Of a stretch of 64,000 nt of DNA, positions 36,524 through 45,999 are shown piece by piece. Position 1 is the first letter of the stretch. Each line of letters opens with the position of its first letter. The position numbers and the translations under genes are program-made. Origin of the DNA: Opitutales bacterium UBA5694 (lineage in GTDB: Bacteria > Verrucomicrobiota > Verrucomicrobiia > Opitutales > Opitutaceae); the NCBI GenBank assembly GCA_002420185.1, contig DIHO01000013.1, positions 1-64,000 of the forward strand. Direction: 5' to 3'. The notes below the pieces were generated by a model, which made no database searches, was not told where the DNA came from, and saw nothing but the letters and a program-made list of their open reading frames with translations.

Positions 36524-38295
36524 ATTTCAATTGAATCGTTTATTTCGAGGATTTGTTCTTCCAATCGAGTGGCGCGTTTTACGGATCGCTGTATTCCTGA
36601 TTTTAAGAAGTCAATGTCACCGAAAAGGATTAACTTTTCTTTTGCCCTGCTCGCACACGTGTAAATTAATTCTTTGGTTACAAACTCATTTTCTTCGGGT
36701 GAGAATATTCCAACGACCTTGTTAAATTCTGATCCTTGGCTCTTGTGAATGGTGAGACTGTACGCGAGATCGTTTTTTGGAAGCCAGTTCAGGCGTACTC
36801 GCTTTAGATTTTCTTCAAGGTCGTTGAACCAGGCAAATAGTTCCCCAGTTTTGGGATCTGGCCAGACGATTCCCATATCACCGTTGAAAAGTTCGAGGTC
36901 GTAGTTGTTCTCGAGGATAATCAAGGGCATGCCTTGATAGAAGGATCCGAGATCGGAATCGTGGGTTCGCCTAATCCGTGCGTCGACCAACTTGTTTAGG
37001 GACCAAACCCCAAAGTCACCGCGGTTGAAAGGGGTTAGGGCAATAAAATTGGAAATTGATTGGAAAGCAGTCTCAAGGCTATGAGCCTGAAGTCGCTTTT
37101 GGTGGGCCTCCACCATGAGATCGAGGATCGGCGGGATGGATTGGCGAGAAGCCTTTCCTATCGCTTGAAATACAAAGTCATTTTTTTGAATTTGAAGTAG
37201 ACTTTCAAGTTCTAGGACATCTCCTGCTCTGCATATCTCGCAAAATCGGCAAATCGAACTCTCCTTTGTAAACCGATAGGTTTTCGTTAAGGTGGTTAAT
37301 TTTCCGAATAGGGGGCTTCGGGGGTCGAGGGCCGAGCGGGTCATGTCGCCGAAGACAGAGCCTACCTCCACAGAAGCTAATTGATGGTGATCTCCAAGGA
37401 AAACAATAGAGGAAGTGCGGGGTACCGCATCCAACAGCTTTTGCATTAGGGGCAAGTCGATCATCGAAGTTTCGTCGACGACGATGACGTCGTACTCGAT
37501 CGGCATCTGGCGATTGCGACGAAAAGTGACTCGATTAGGAAGACCCTGTAGCAAGCGGTGAACCGTCATGCACGGAATATCGAGCAGTTGTTGGATGATG
37601 GCATGATTTAGATTTAAGCGGGTCATTCCGTTTCGGATGGATTCAGAAAGACGGGCGGCGGCTTTCCCCGTGGGTGCGACCGCCGTGATACGTAATGGGT
37701 TTTCTCCTTCGTGTGAAAGGATCGCTTGGGTTAGGTATCCAAGTACGGTTGTCGTTTTCCCGGTTCCGGGACCGCCTGAAATAATGTAGATCTGGTTTTT
37801 GAGGGCTTGAACTACTGCGACCTGTTGAAGGTCTTCCGTGTTAGGTGATTCCTGTTTTTCGCGGGGTAAGCTTTTCGAGGAGTGGATAGAATCGGGAGCC
37901 GTTTTTTCGACAAGAGAGTGAGCAAGGATTTTCTCGTATTCGTAGTACTTATTTAGGTACAGTGCTGAACATCGAGCGATCACTAAAGGAAATCCTTCAG
38001 ATTCTTTACCGATGCAAGTACTCGATTGAACGATTCGCTCCCATTCCCCGAGATTAGGCCATGCGTAGTCCATATCATTCAATAAAAGAGAGGGTAGAGT
38101 TTCGCTAGAGGATAGGTCCAAGAAGGAGTGGCCTTCTCGAGTAGCGGCGTTGCAAAGTGCAGCTATCCCAAGAACAAGGGGGTTCTCTTCTTTGTAGTTA
38201 TCAGCGAGAAATTGAACAAAAATTCTGTCTGCCGCAGTAAAAGGTTCGGAACGCAGGGCTTGCTTGAGGGACTCGATGTTGGTTTCCTCCTTCAT
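36520..38295 (-). CDS. recD: Exodeoxyribonuclease V alpha subunit
   Basis: 591 residues, close to E. coli RecD (608). SF1B helicase with Walker A GGPGTGKTTTV (about 174-184), APTGKAAARL (Ia), VDETSMIDLPL (II), GDHHQLASVEVG (III), and SLTIHKSQGSEFNKV (V/VI region). It is the fast 5'-3' motor of RecBCD. The start overlaps the recB stop by 4 bases and the stop overlaps the kinase start by 4 bases. All helicase motifs are intact. Confidence 0.95.
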   Translation of the reverse strand: MKEETNIESLKQALRSEPFTAADRIFVQFLADNYKEENPLVLGIAALCNAATREGHSFLDLSSSETLPSLLLNDMDYAWPNLGEWERIVQSSTCIGKESEGFPLVIARCSALYLNKYYEYEKILAHSLVEKTAPDSIHSSKSLPREKQESPNTEDLQQVAVVQALKNQIYIISGGPGTGKTTTVLGYLTQAILSHEGENPLRITAVAPTGKAAARLSESIRNGMTRLNLNHAIIQQLLDIPCMTVHRLLQGLPNRVTFRRNRQMPIEYDVIVVDETSMIDLPLMQKLLDAVPRTSSIVFLGDHHQLASVEVGSVFGDMTRSALDPRSPLFGKLTTLTKTYRFTKESSICRFCEICRAGDVLELESLLQIQKNDFVFQAIGKASRQSIPPILDLMVEAHQKRLQAHSLETAFQSISNFIALTPFNRGDFGVWSLNKLVDARIRRTHDSDLGSFYQGMPLIILENNYDLELFNGDMGIVWPDPKTGELFAWFNDLEENLKRVRLNWLPKNDLAYSLTIHKSQGSEFNKVVGIFSPEENEFVTKELIYTCASRAKEKLILFGDIDFLKSGIQRSVKRATRLEEQILEINDSIEI

Positions 38296-41200
38296 TGGCC
38301 AATTGCTTTGTCTAGCGCTTTCAGTAACGGCTGACTGGGACGATCGTAAAAGATGCCGCTATCATCATGTTCGTTAATTCCTCGTATGAAGAGGTAGAAT
38401 ACGCCTCCAAATAAATCGTAAAAGTCTTTATTTGGGAACCGGGTCTCAATATATCTTTTCAATGCAACGCAATAGAGGCAGTATTGCAAGTAGTAGTCGT
38501 GCTGGAACATCGCGTGCTTAATTGCACGCTGGCTGTAAGATTCGACGCTGTTTCCAAGGTGGTTGGTCTTCCAGTCCAATAGGAATAGTTTCCCGTTGTG
38601 TTCGAATACTAAGTCGATGAACCCTCTTAGCATCGAAGCCCGAACGTTCGTGTGCTTGAGTATTAGGGTGTTTATCCACGTTCGAGGTATCCCGGGAGTC
38701 GGGTTGTTTTCAAAGGCTTTTTGAATCTTTTGAAGCGTTTCATTGGAAGTAGGATAGGCGAACTCCATTTCAGGAACACGCTGAATAGGAGCGATCTGGT
38801 CGAGGGCGATTACACCGTCGAGAAGTTTTGACAATAGTTGGTGGATCGAATGTGAAACGATACGTTTGTATTCAGGATAGCCATAGCGAAGTCGGTTAAA
38901 ACTTTGTTGAACGCGGTCGCTAATAGTATCGGGTTTTTGAAAATCTATTTCCTCGAGGATAGAGTGGAAAAGATTACCAGTGTTCGCTCCCTTGGGCAGA
39001 TTAAAGATACTGGGTTTGTCGGGTTCCGGCTCAGGATCGGTGATCAAGTCGAGAGCCTGGACATTCTCTTTGATTACCATCTCGTCGTTGCCTACTTCTT
39101 CTATTACGAGATCGCTAGTGTGTGTCATCCGAGCAATCGTAGAGAAACTGAGTATTCGCTCTGCGGCTGGTATTAAACTACGATTGATCGGAAGGGCGTT
39201 GGGTTTGAACCCCTGATTCTCAAAATTTTGAAACAGGCTTATCGATAAATCTCCCCCTTCCGTTAAAGGTCGAGGGTTTACTTCGATACAACGCGAATCG
39301 AACTCCTGGATACGTTGCAGTAGTGAAGGCGAGATGTTTTTTTGACTGTGTAAAGTGAACGATTTCTCGTTTCCAAGAATCAATTGACAGAATGATGAAG
39401 GTCGAGGGTTTTCCCGAGGTGCGCTTTCTTCAGGAGCGAGATAAATGCGGCACTCATCAGTCGCCCGCGTTAGGGCTACGTAGATTAGACGCAGGTGCTC
39501 TGCGTACTCCTCATTTTCAGCTCTACCTAGAGCATCGGAGTTCTTGTCGGGTGCAAGATCGATGACCAGCCTTTGATCCTGACCAGAAGTATGGTAAAGG
39601 GCATGTTCCCGCTTTGCCCTAGGGCGAAGCAAGGAGAGGAACGGACAGATTACAATCGGAAATTGGAGACCTTTACTTTTGTGGATAGTGACTATTTGAG
39701 GCTTGCCTTCATCAGAGATAAGTCGCGTTTGCCAATCCTCTTGGTTGGATACGCTCTCGTCTTTCTTGCCGAGGAGCCATGCGTAGAGGTGCTTGGGGGT
39801 TGATAAACGGGTAAGAGCCTCGCTTTGCAACAGTTCGCTGAGTTGGCATAGATTCGCGTACTGCCGATCTCCATTCAATCGACCCAGCATCCGCTCATTT
39901 GCTCGAGTCAGAATTAGTAGTCGATGAAAGGCGGAATCAAAATTGGAGGAACGCCATTCACGGGACCATTCATGTAGATAGCCTACGATTTCCTGCGATT
40001 TTTCGTCGAATTTCGGGTGGAGCAAATCGTGCCAATTGTATCCACCGATTGGTGTTAGGAGAAGAGCACGTATCGTACTGTGCTTAGAAGGATTTGAAAG
40101 GGTTTCAAGCAATTGGAGCATTATATCCAATTCATTCGTTTCGAAGACACTCCGTTCTGCCTGCAGGACACAGTCGATTCCTCTTATCGCTAGCTGCTTT
40201 AGAAGGGCATTGGCTTCTCTATTAGTCCCGACCAGGAAGGCTACGTCTCCTAGCTTGAGTTGCGGATGGTCAATCGCTCGTTGGGCGAGGTCTTCGGCTG
40301 CATTAGATGCGAGGAGATTTATCGCACCCTTCTGACGGAGGGGGTTTGGTTTATCTAGACCGATCGCCTCAATTTGCAGTGGAATGTTTGTACTCGATGA
40401 ACGGGCTGGTGAGGCGGCCTGGAACTGGATCTTTTCAAAAGCGAAACCGTCGGGGGATTCGCTGAACAAAACATTGACTGCTTGCACGAGTTTTGGTGAA
40501 GAGCGAAAATTCTCCGACAAATGAATACGCTGAAGCGACTTGGATTCGGTGGCGCTAAAGTATGAAAATATGTCAGCTCCCCGGAAGCGATATATCGCCT
40601 GTTTGGGATCTCCTATGAAAAAGAGATATTTGGAGCCGTCTCCGAAAAGTCGTTCTATAATATTATACTGAGTAGGGTCGGTGTCCTGAAATTCGTCCAC
40701 GAGTGCGGCGTCAAATTGTTGGTTGATTGCTTGTACAACGGCATCTCCTTGGTTATCATTCAAGGCCCGATTGAGAACATGGAGAAGGTCGTTGAATGAG
40801 ACAACGTTTTGACGCTCCTTCTCGGCACGGAGATTATCGAAGAGCCAGTCTCGGTAGCGAGAAACGAGAACTGTGAAAATTTGGTCGGTTTCACTCAGAA
40901 GATTGTCGACATGCTTGGAAAATGGAGGGGGCTCTAGGTGTTCGGCAGATTTTTTGAGAGAAGAACTCCAGCTAGCGGTATTGAGTTCGCTAAGCAGTTT
41001 TAGATCACTTAGGAGAGCGAAGCGGCGATTACGGAGGGCTTCGAGTGCATTGATACCAGTTTGAGTCGAGAGGCGCCTGTAGAACTTTCCACCTTTCTTC
41101 AAGTGATTAAGGAATGTATCCACAGATTCCAGAAGTGGAGTGATAGACTCGAGTAAAAGATCAAAGAGAATTTCGAGCTGATCAACGTGAGCTTCGGTCG

Positions 41201-41783
41201 GCTTCGGTTCGAGTAGGGCGTATGGGTGGGAAGCACATTCCTTAGCGATCGTGTTGAGGCGCTTTTTGTAAGCAGTCGTTTTGATATAAAATGCACTGAG
41301 TAAGGGCGATTTCTCCAAAATATTGATCCGAACGTATTCGTCCTGAAGTCGTTTGATTAGATCGTCATCTACGGGCTCCAGATTGGCTTCTAGGGCGATG
41401 TCTGATTCAAGGGAAACGAAATCGAGCGAGCGCTTGCAGAAGCCGTGAATTGTTGAAATCGAAGCATCGTCAAAAATTTCGATACTGTGGCGTAGGCGAT
41501 TTCGAGCGACATTGGGTCCAATGTCCTGCTGTTCTATCAGTTCTTTTAGTGCCAGATCTCCGATCTCTCCGGAGTCGAGCTGAGATATCGAATCATGGAG
41601 TAGTTCCCTTATGCGGGAAATGAGCTCCTCAGTTGCCGCTTGGGTGAAAGTAATTGCCAGTATCCGGTCTATGGGAATCCCTTGCTCCACAATGAGTTTC
41701 AATACGATACGGCACAGTGTATAGGTCTTCCCAGTGCCGGCGCTTGCTTCGACAATGGAAACCCCTTTATCAATTGAGAACAT
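38292..41783 (-). CDS. recB: Exodeoxyribonuclease V beta subunit
   Basis: 1163 residues, like E. coli RecB (1180). Residues 13-20 give Walker A (ASAGTGKT). UvrD-type motifs follow: ITFTQAATEEL, DEFQDTDPTQY, GDPKQAIYRFRGADIFSY and VTIHKSKGLQFPIV. The C-terminal nuclease domain has the catalytic Asp-Lys motif LLDWKTNHLG (about 1065) and the upstream GNLFHSILEEI His. It is the 3'-5' helicase and the nuclease of the complex. The start lies 2 bases after the recC stop. Confidence 0.96.
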   Translation of the reverse strand: MFSIDKGVSIVEASAGTGKTYTLCRIVLKLIVEQGIPIDRILAITFTQAATEELISRIRELLHDSISQLDSGEIGDLALKELIEQQDIGPNVARNRLRHSIEIFDDASISTIHGFCKRSLDFVSLESDIALEANLEPVDDDLIKRLQDEYVRINILEKSPLLSAFYIKTTAYKKRLNTIAKECASHPYALLEPKPTEAHVDQLEILFDLLLESITPLLESVDTFLNHLKKGGKFYRRLSTQTGINALEALRNRRFALLSDLKLLSELNTASWSSSLKKSAEHLEPPPFSKHVDNLLSETDQIFTVLVSRYRDWLFDNLRAEKERQNVVSFNDLLHVLNRALNDNQGDAVVQAINQQFDAALVDEFQDTDPTQYNIIERLFGDGSKYLFFIGDPKQAIYRFRGADIFSYFSATESKSLQRIHLSENFRSSPKLVQAVNVLFSESPDGFAFEKIQFQAASPARSSSTNIPLQIEAIGLDKPNPLRQKGAINLLASNAAEDLAQRAIDHPQLKLGDVAFLVGTNREANALLKQLAIRGIDCVLQAERSVFETNELDIMLQLLETLSNPSKHSTIRALLLTPIGGYNWHDLLHPKFDEKSQEIVGYLHEWSREWRSSNFDSAFHRLLILTRANERMLGRLNGDRQYANLCQLSELLQSEALTRLSTPKHLYAWLLGKKDESVSNQEDWQTRLISDEGKPQIVTIHKSKGLQFPIVICPFLSLLRPRAKREHALYHTSGQDQRLVIDLAPDKNSDALGRAENEEYAEHLRLIYVALTRATDECRIYLAPEESAPRENPRPSSFCQLILGNEKSFTLHSQKNISPSLLQRIQEFDSRCIEVNPRPLTEGGDLSISLFQNFENQGFKPNALPINRSLIPAAERILSFSTIARMTHTSDLVIEEVGNDEMVIKENVQALDLITDPEPEPDKPSIFNLPKGANTGNLFHSILEEIDFQKPDTISDRVQQSFNRLRYGYPEYKRIVSHSIHQLLSKLLDGVIALDQIAPIQRVPEMEFAYPTSNETLQKIQKAFENNPTPGIPRTWINTLILKHTNVRASMLRGFIDLVFEHNGKLFLLDWKTNHLGNSVESYSQRAIKHAMFQHDYYLQYCLYCVALKRYIETRFPNKDFYDLFGGVFYLFIRGINEHDDSGIFYDRPSQPLLKALDKAIGQ

Positions 41784-41785
41784 GA

Positions 41786-44700
41786 CTAGTGAAATCCTTT
41801 CTTCTGAAGAGCTTCTTTGAAGGGCCCCCAGATGCAGAGAGACAGTTGGGCATAGCCAACACCTAGCGTCGGTTCTTCGCCAAAACAGGTTTGTGCATAT
41901 TTATCCCACGGGTAGGCTGGTGTAGACCAAGCATTTTGGGAGTCGTCGACGAGAAGCGATTTGCTAAAAGAGACGAATTCATCTTGCTCGAATTGAACCG
42001 TTTGCTTTTCCATTTTTTCGAGAGCATCCCAACTCAATTGCGGGAAAAATGAAAGGGGACGCTCTTGACCTCTAAGAAATAGGGAAAGCAGGTCTTCGAG
42101 AATGCTGATGGCATCAACAATCGGTGGAAGTTCTATGGACGACTCGGAATCCTGGAGGGATTGGATTAGTGATTTTTGCGGTTTGTACGCATTTGAAAAA
42201 AGATGTCGTATCCAAAATTCGATACTATATTTTGCTTTCCATCTGCCCGGGTGAAGAAAAAATTGTCGACCTTGGGAGACACCACTTATTTGCTGTCCGA
42301 GGAGGCGGTTTTTATTTAGGCTTAGTTGAATCGAGAGAATCTCTCGTTGAATAGGGTCTTTGAACTGTTTGCGCATCCTCTCTATACTCAAAGCTTGTTC
42401 GCGAAGCTTTTCGTAGGACAGCCTTTCTAGGTATCCAGGGGGGAGCAGCTTGAGTGAGGCAACCAGTGCCCGATCGATTGACTCAATGGATTGATTGTTC
42501 TGTATTGCTTCCGCGAAGCACTGTTGAAGCTTGTACCGGTCGAGAGGGTTCTGAATTAGCGAATCTATTTCAGGGAGAGTGTCCGCAATATTGGTAAAGC
42601 GAGCGCCCAGTACGTTGGTGACAAAGTATTTTTGTGGATCCTTGAAAAACCTAATGAAAGACTCGACTGGAATGGCCTTTTTCTTTGCCTCGATCGGTGT
42701 CGGTTCGAATTTAATTGCTGGATTCTCATGTTCCTTTGAAAACGTTCGGGCCAAGAAAGCTTGGCAATTCTTTGCCCTTTGGCTCGAATAAGTATAGAGG
42801 AAAATCTCTTTGAAGTATTCAGGATCGTATGACTGTCTTTTATGCGTTACGACGCGACTTTTTTTTGGAGAAGCGGGTTCAGCATTTTCAAGATAATCGA
42901 TTAGTTCCGAGACGACGATTGAAGGCTCCCGCTTGATGTCGCTAACCGGAGATAGCCCTTTGTAGCTAATGAAAAGGCGTTCTCGAGCGGCGAGCAACGT
43001 TTCTAGAAAGAACTGTTTGTCCTCGTCCCGCGCGTTTCGGTCCCCCCTTTTGGGATTCTGGGCTAAAAGATCAAAGGGAGCCCGTATCGATTTGCGAGGA
43101 AAAGTGTCATTATCCATCCCTATCAGGCAAATCACTTTAGCTGGAATGCTTCGCATAGGCTTGAGCGAGCAGAACGTGACCCTTCCGCTCAAATAGCCGC
43201 TGACCGGGGCGGTGCTTTCTAGGGCTTTGATCGCACAAGACAAGGCCTCTCGACCATTCGCGAACACTCCTGATTGTTCGGGAAGCACGTTTTGGAGAGA
43301 CTCTATCGAAGCCTGGAATCGATTAAGTTCGATTTCGTCCGCTGGTTTGAGTCGATCAAGTGTCAGGCAAAGCCGCTGATTCCAGTAGCCAATGGTTTCA
43401 ATGCGATCAGCGTCTTTACTAATGCCTTGAAGGAAGTCGAGAAACTCGAGGAAGCGTCCGGCAAGTTCGGCGCTTTCGCCTTCAATTTCAGTGAATGGGG
43501 AGTGATTTCCCTGTATCAGTAAGCCACTGTCTCGAAAAGCGATTCCGGCAGCTAAGCGAGTTCGAAACTCAGACCAAGTATTTCGGTTTGTGGGGAACGC
43601 ATTAAAGGTAGAACGGTGTGAAGCATCCCATCCCCAAACCACTCCCGTTTCGCGTATCCAGTACTCGATGCGTTCGAAATCCGATTCCGAGAAATGGAAC
43701 GCTTCCAAAGTTACCGGATGTTTCAATAGCTCGATTACTTCAAGTGCCGTAACTCGCTTATTAGAAAGTTCCAAGTACTCGATCGCTCCTGATATGAATA
43801 CGGATTCCTGTGGTCCTGACTGGTCGGCTATGGAGAAAGGGATTGCCGTGCTGGCGTCTTCTTGGGTTGAGAATACTGACTCGATATGGCCGACATATTC
43901 CTGAATTTCGGGGGCCATAACGAGGACGTCCGACGCTTGTGCGTGTGGATGGTTTGAGAAATAGTCGACGAGGTAGTCCCAGAGAGACTCGACCTCCCTC
44001 CTTGCCCCAGCAGATCGGTGGATTTGGATAGTACTGTCGTAACTGGGAAAACGGTGCTGAGTTTCTTCCCCGGAGGAACGATTCTCAAGGAAAAACAGAT
44101 CGGATTGGAGGCAACCCAATTGAGTGCTTATATTAGGTTCTCTGAAGGTGCTGTCATCGTGAATGGGGTCCTTGTCGAGAGCGAGGTCGAGAAAATCCTG
44201 GCCCTGTTTTCCAAAGGAAGGGAGTAGGGGATTGCCTAGGTCGTAAGTGGCGTCCTCAATATCGAAGTCTGGAATTTGATCGGTTGGGGTCCTGCGTTGG
44301 GAGGCCCGAGCGATTTGCTTGGTAGACCTCAAGTCAGCCCAATACATATCGGAAGGCTGAAGGAGATAAAGGTGGACGGGACGGAATCGCGAGACGACGT
44401 CCAGAATGTCTAGATGTAAGGGCGGGAGGGACGAGACTCCGAAGACGGATATGCGAGAAGGCCAGCGGGCGCTATCTGGTCTTATATGGGTTGGATTGCT
44501 GGCCTTTAGTTGCTGCCAAATTCGGGCAATGTGCTGGGGGCGTCCCGTATTGGGAAACGCTCGTTCGCATAGTCGTCGCCAAATTTCCGCCTGCCAATCA
44601 TTGGAGTCCCCTCCTGATTCCCAATCGGTGATCGATTCTGGACGGTAGAGCAGGTATTGGTCGTAAAGCCAAGCGAGACGGCTGGCAAGCTGTAGACGGC

Positions 44701-45073
44701 GTGCGGAACTCGGTTCGCAATATCGATTCAGAAGAGCGAATTCGGGGCGATCCTCAAGGTTGTCGAGAATGTCGAATAACTCCCAACGAGCACTGTTCTC
44801 ATCAAAAATACCTGTCTTAGGATGGGTGGACGCAAAACCCGCGAATATTCTCTGGAAAAATTTCCCCGGGAAGGGGAATTCCCAGCCAAAGGATACACCG
44901 AGGGAATGGGCAATTCGGAACCGGAGCCAGCGGGCCATACCGGGGTTCAGAGTCATGACTGTTTCTTGTTCTAGTAGACCAGGTAATGGGTCTTCGCGTG
45001 ACACTTCGACGAGTCGTTCAGCGAGCGATTCGATTCGATTGGAAGTGTGCAGGTAAAGCTTTTTAGCTCTCAT
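41786..45073 (-). CDS. recC: Exodeoxyribonuclease V gamma subunit
   Basis: 1095 residues (E. coli RecC 1122). The start MRAKKLYLHTSNRIESLAER and the text ETVMTLNPGMARWLRFRIAH and GWEFPFPGKFFQRIF are characteristic. In RecC the helicase-like and nuclease-like folds are inactive and read the chi site. MRSIPAKVICLIGMDNDTFP is the preserved middle landmark. First gene of recC-recB-recD-kinase, on the minus strand. Upstream sequence is mostly relic, so its promoter is not obvious. The chi sequence used by this organism cannot be read here. Confidence 0.93.
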   Translation of the reverse strand: MRAKKLYLHTSNRIESLAERLVEVSREDPLPGLLEQETVMTLNPGMARWLRFRIAHSLGVSFGWEFPFPGKFFQRIFAGFASTHPKTGIFDENSARWELFDILDNLEDRPEFALLNRYCEPSSARRLQLASRLAWLYDQYLLYRPESITDWESGGDSNDWQAEIWRRLCERAFPNTGRPQHIARIWQQLKASNPTHIRPDSARWPSRISVFGVSSLPPLHLDILDVVSRFRPVHLYLLQPSDMYWADLRSTKQIARASQRRTPTDQIPDFDIEDATYDLGNPLLPSFGKQGQDFLDLALDKDPIHDDSTFREPNISTQLGCLQSDLFFLENRSSGEETQHRFPSYDSTIQIHRSAGARREVESLWDYLVDYFSNHPHAQASDVLVMAPEIQEYVGHIESVFSTQEDASTAIPFSIADQSGPQESVFISGAIEYLELSNKRVTALEVIELLKHPVTLEAFHFSESDFERIEYWIRETGVVWGWDASHRSTFNAFPTNRNTWSEFRTRLAAGIAFRDSGLLIQGNHSPFTEIEGESAELAGRFLEFLDFLQGISKDADRIETIGYWNQRLCLTLDRLKPADEIELNRFQASIESLQNVLPEQSGVFANGREALSCAIKALESTAPVSGYLSGRVTFCSLKPMRSIPAKVICLIGMDNDTFPRKSIRAPFDLLAQNPKRGDRNARDEDKQFFLETLLAARERLFISYKGLSPVSDIKREPSIVVSELIDYLENAEPASPKKSRVVTHKRQSYDPEYFKEIFLYTYSSQRAKNCQAFLARTFSKEHENPAIKFEPTPIEAKKKAIPVESFIRFFKDPQKYFVTNVLGARFTNIADTLPEIDSLIQNPLDRYKLQQCFAEAIQNNQSIESIDRALVASLKLLPPGYLERLSYEKLREQALSIERMRKQFKDPIQREILSIQLSLNKNRLLGQQISGVSQGRQFFLHPGRWKAKYSIEFWIRHLFSNAYKPQKSLIQSLQDSESSIELPPIVDAISILEDLLSLFLRGQERPLSFFPQLSWDALEKMEKQTVQFEQDEFVSFSKSLLVDDSQNAWSTPAYPWDKYAQTCFGEEPTLGVGYAQLSLCIWGPFKEALQKKGFH

Positions 45074-45239
45074 GAGTTTTTGAAGATGAGAGGGCAGGAT
45101 CCCGAGCTTGGCAATTAGGAATGAGAAGAGAATAGCTAATGTTGCGGCTATACATTGGCTTCAAGTGTCTGGGCAGGCAGAAAATCCATCGTTTGAAACA
45201 CTGTAGTAACTGGTCTTTGTAGATGCTCATCTTGAAAAA

Positions 45240-45401
45240 CGATAAGTATTTGAAGGCTCGGATGGCAGCTACGAAATGCTTATTTCCCCCTATGGTGAAT
45301 TTCTTTACGCCGCTGCGATGTTTGATGACGATCTAGTGACCTTTTCACGGAACATTGGTAAGGGTAATTTAGCGTTCATTGGACGATTCGAGGTGGAGTA
45401 G
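45240..45401 (+). pseudogene. Fragment of a decayed lactonase-type beta-propeller
   Basis: A short frame reads EGSDGSYEMLISPYGEFLYA, then AAMFDDDLVTFSRNIGKGNL and a TAG ending at 45401. This is one propeller blade of the lactonase/WD-like kind (S-x-D-G...LY...V-x-F-x-R). The preceding frame is closed by TAA and TAG codons and no start is visible. The intact gene at 63133 shows the complete form of a related protein. Confidence 0.6.
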
Positions 45402-45639
45402 ACGGCTCGGACGGTAATCGTTCAATTTCTATTTAACCTGATAGGCTCGACCTCTACGTGGCTGGATAGGGCAAAAATGCGGTTTCTTTTTTAGCCGGTT
45501 TACCGCTACATGCGTAGCAAAGCTTTTAGGTAGATTAAAGTCAGGACAATACTGTAACTATAAAAAGGATACGACGCATCATCTGACAGTGGCCCCGGAT
45601 GAAGAAAGTATATATCAGAGACTACCCAATTGACTTGCG

Positions 45640-45900
45640 AATCCGATGCTCAAATTGCAACAAGGTTCTGGATTCCTAGCGAAAAATGACGATTGGGGAG
45701 AAAATAGCTTAGTTAAAAAACTACGAGTAAATTCCAGACGTTGGCCCGCTTTCACTGGCCTCAGGCAGCCCAGAATGCAGTCATGCTCGTTTCACTGGGA
45801 CAAGGGTTTTACACCGTTAATCTCAATGAGGAAGTAGGTTATACCGGTTTAGTGGTTCCTGAGATATACGTGATAAATTTGCTACCATATTGTACTGGGG
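45640..45900 (+). pseudogene. Decayed C-terminal surface module (homologous to 1-135)
   Basis: NPMLKLQQGSGFLAKNDDWG reads in one frame from about 45643 and resembles the usual DPVLEL...NDDWG motif of the module. A frameshift follows, after which another frame reads NAVMLVSLGQGFYTVNLNEE and LVVPEIYVI. That second part matches the AALVTLDVGVYTVQVS...EVYEV tail at 1-135. The two halves belong to one beta-sandwich domain. The rest of the parent protein is not visible. Confidence 0.6.
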
Positions 45901-45999
45901 TGAAGGAGGCCTTGGCCGCCAGGCCTGGCTGGCAACACTCTTTGAGCGAGGTTTTTTTAGACTGGAATCTGCCGACCGACGAGCGGCAAAAGCTCTTTT

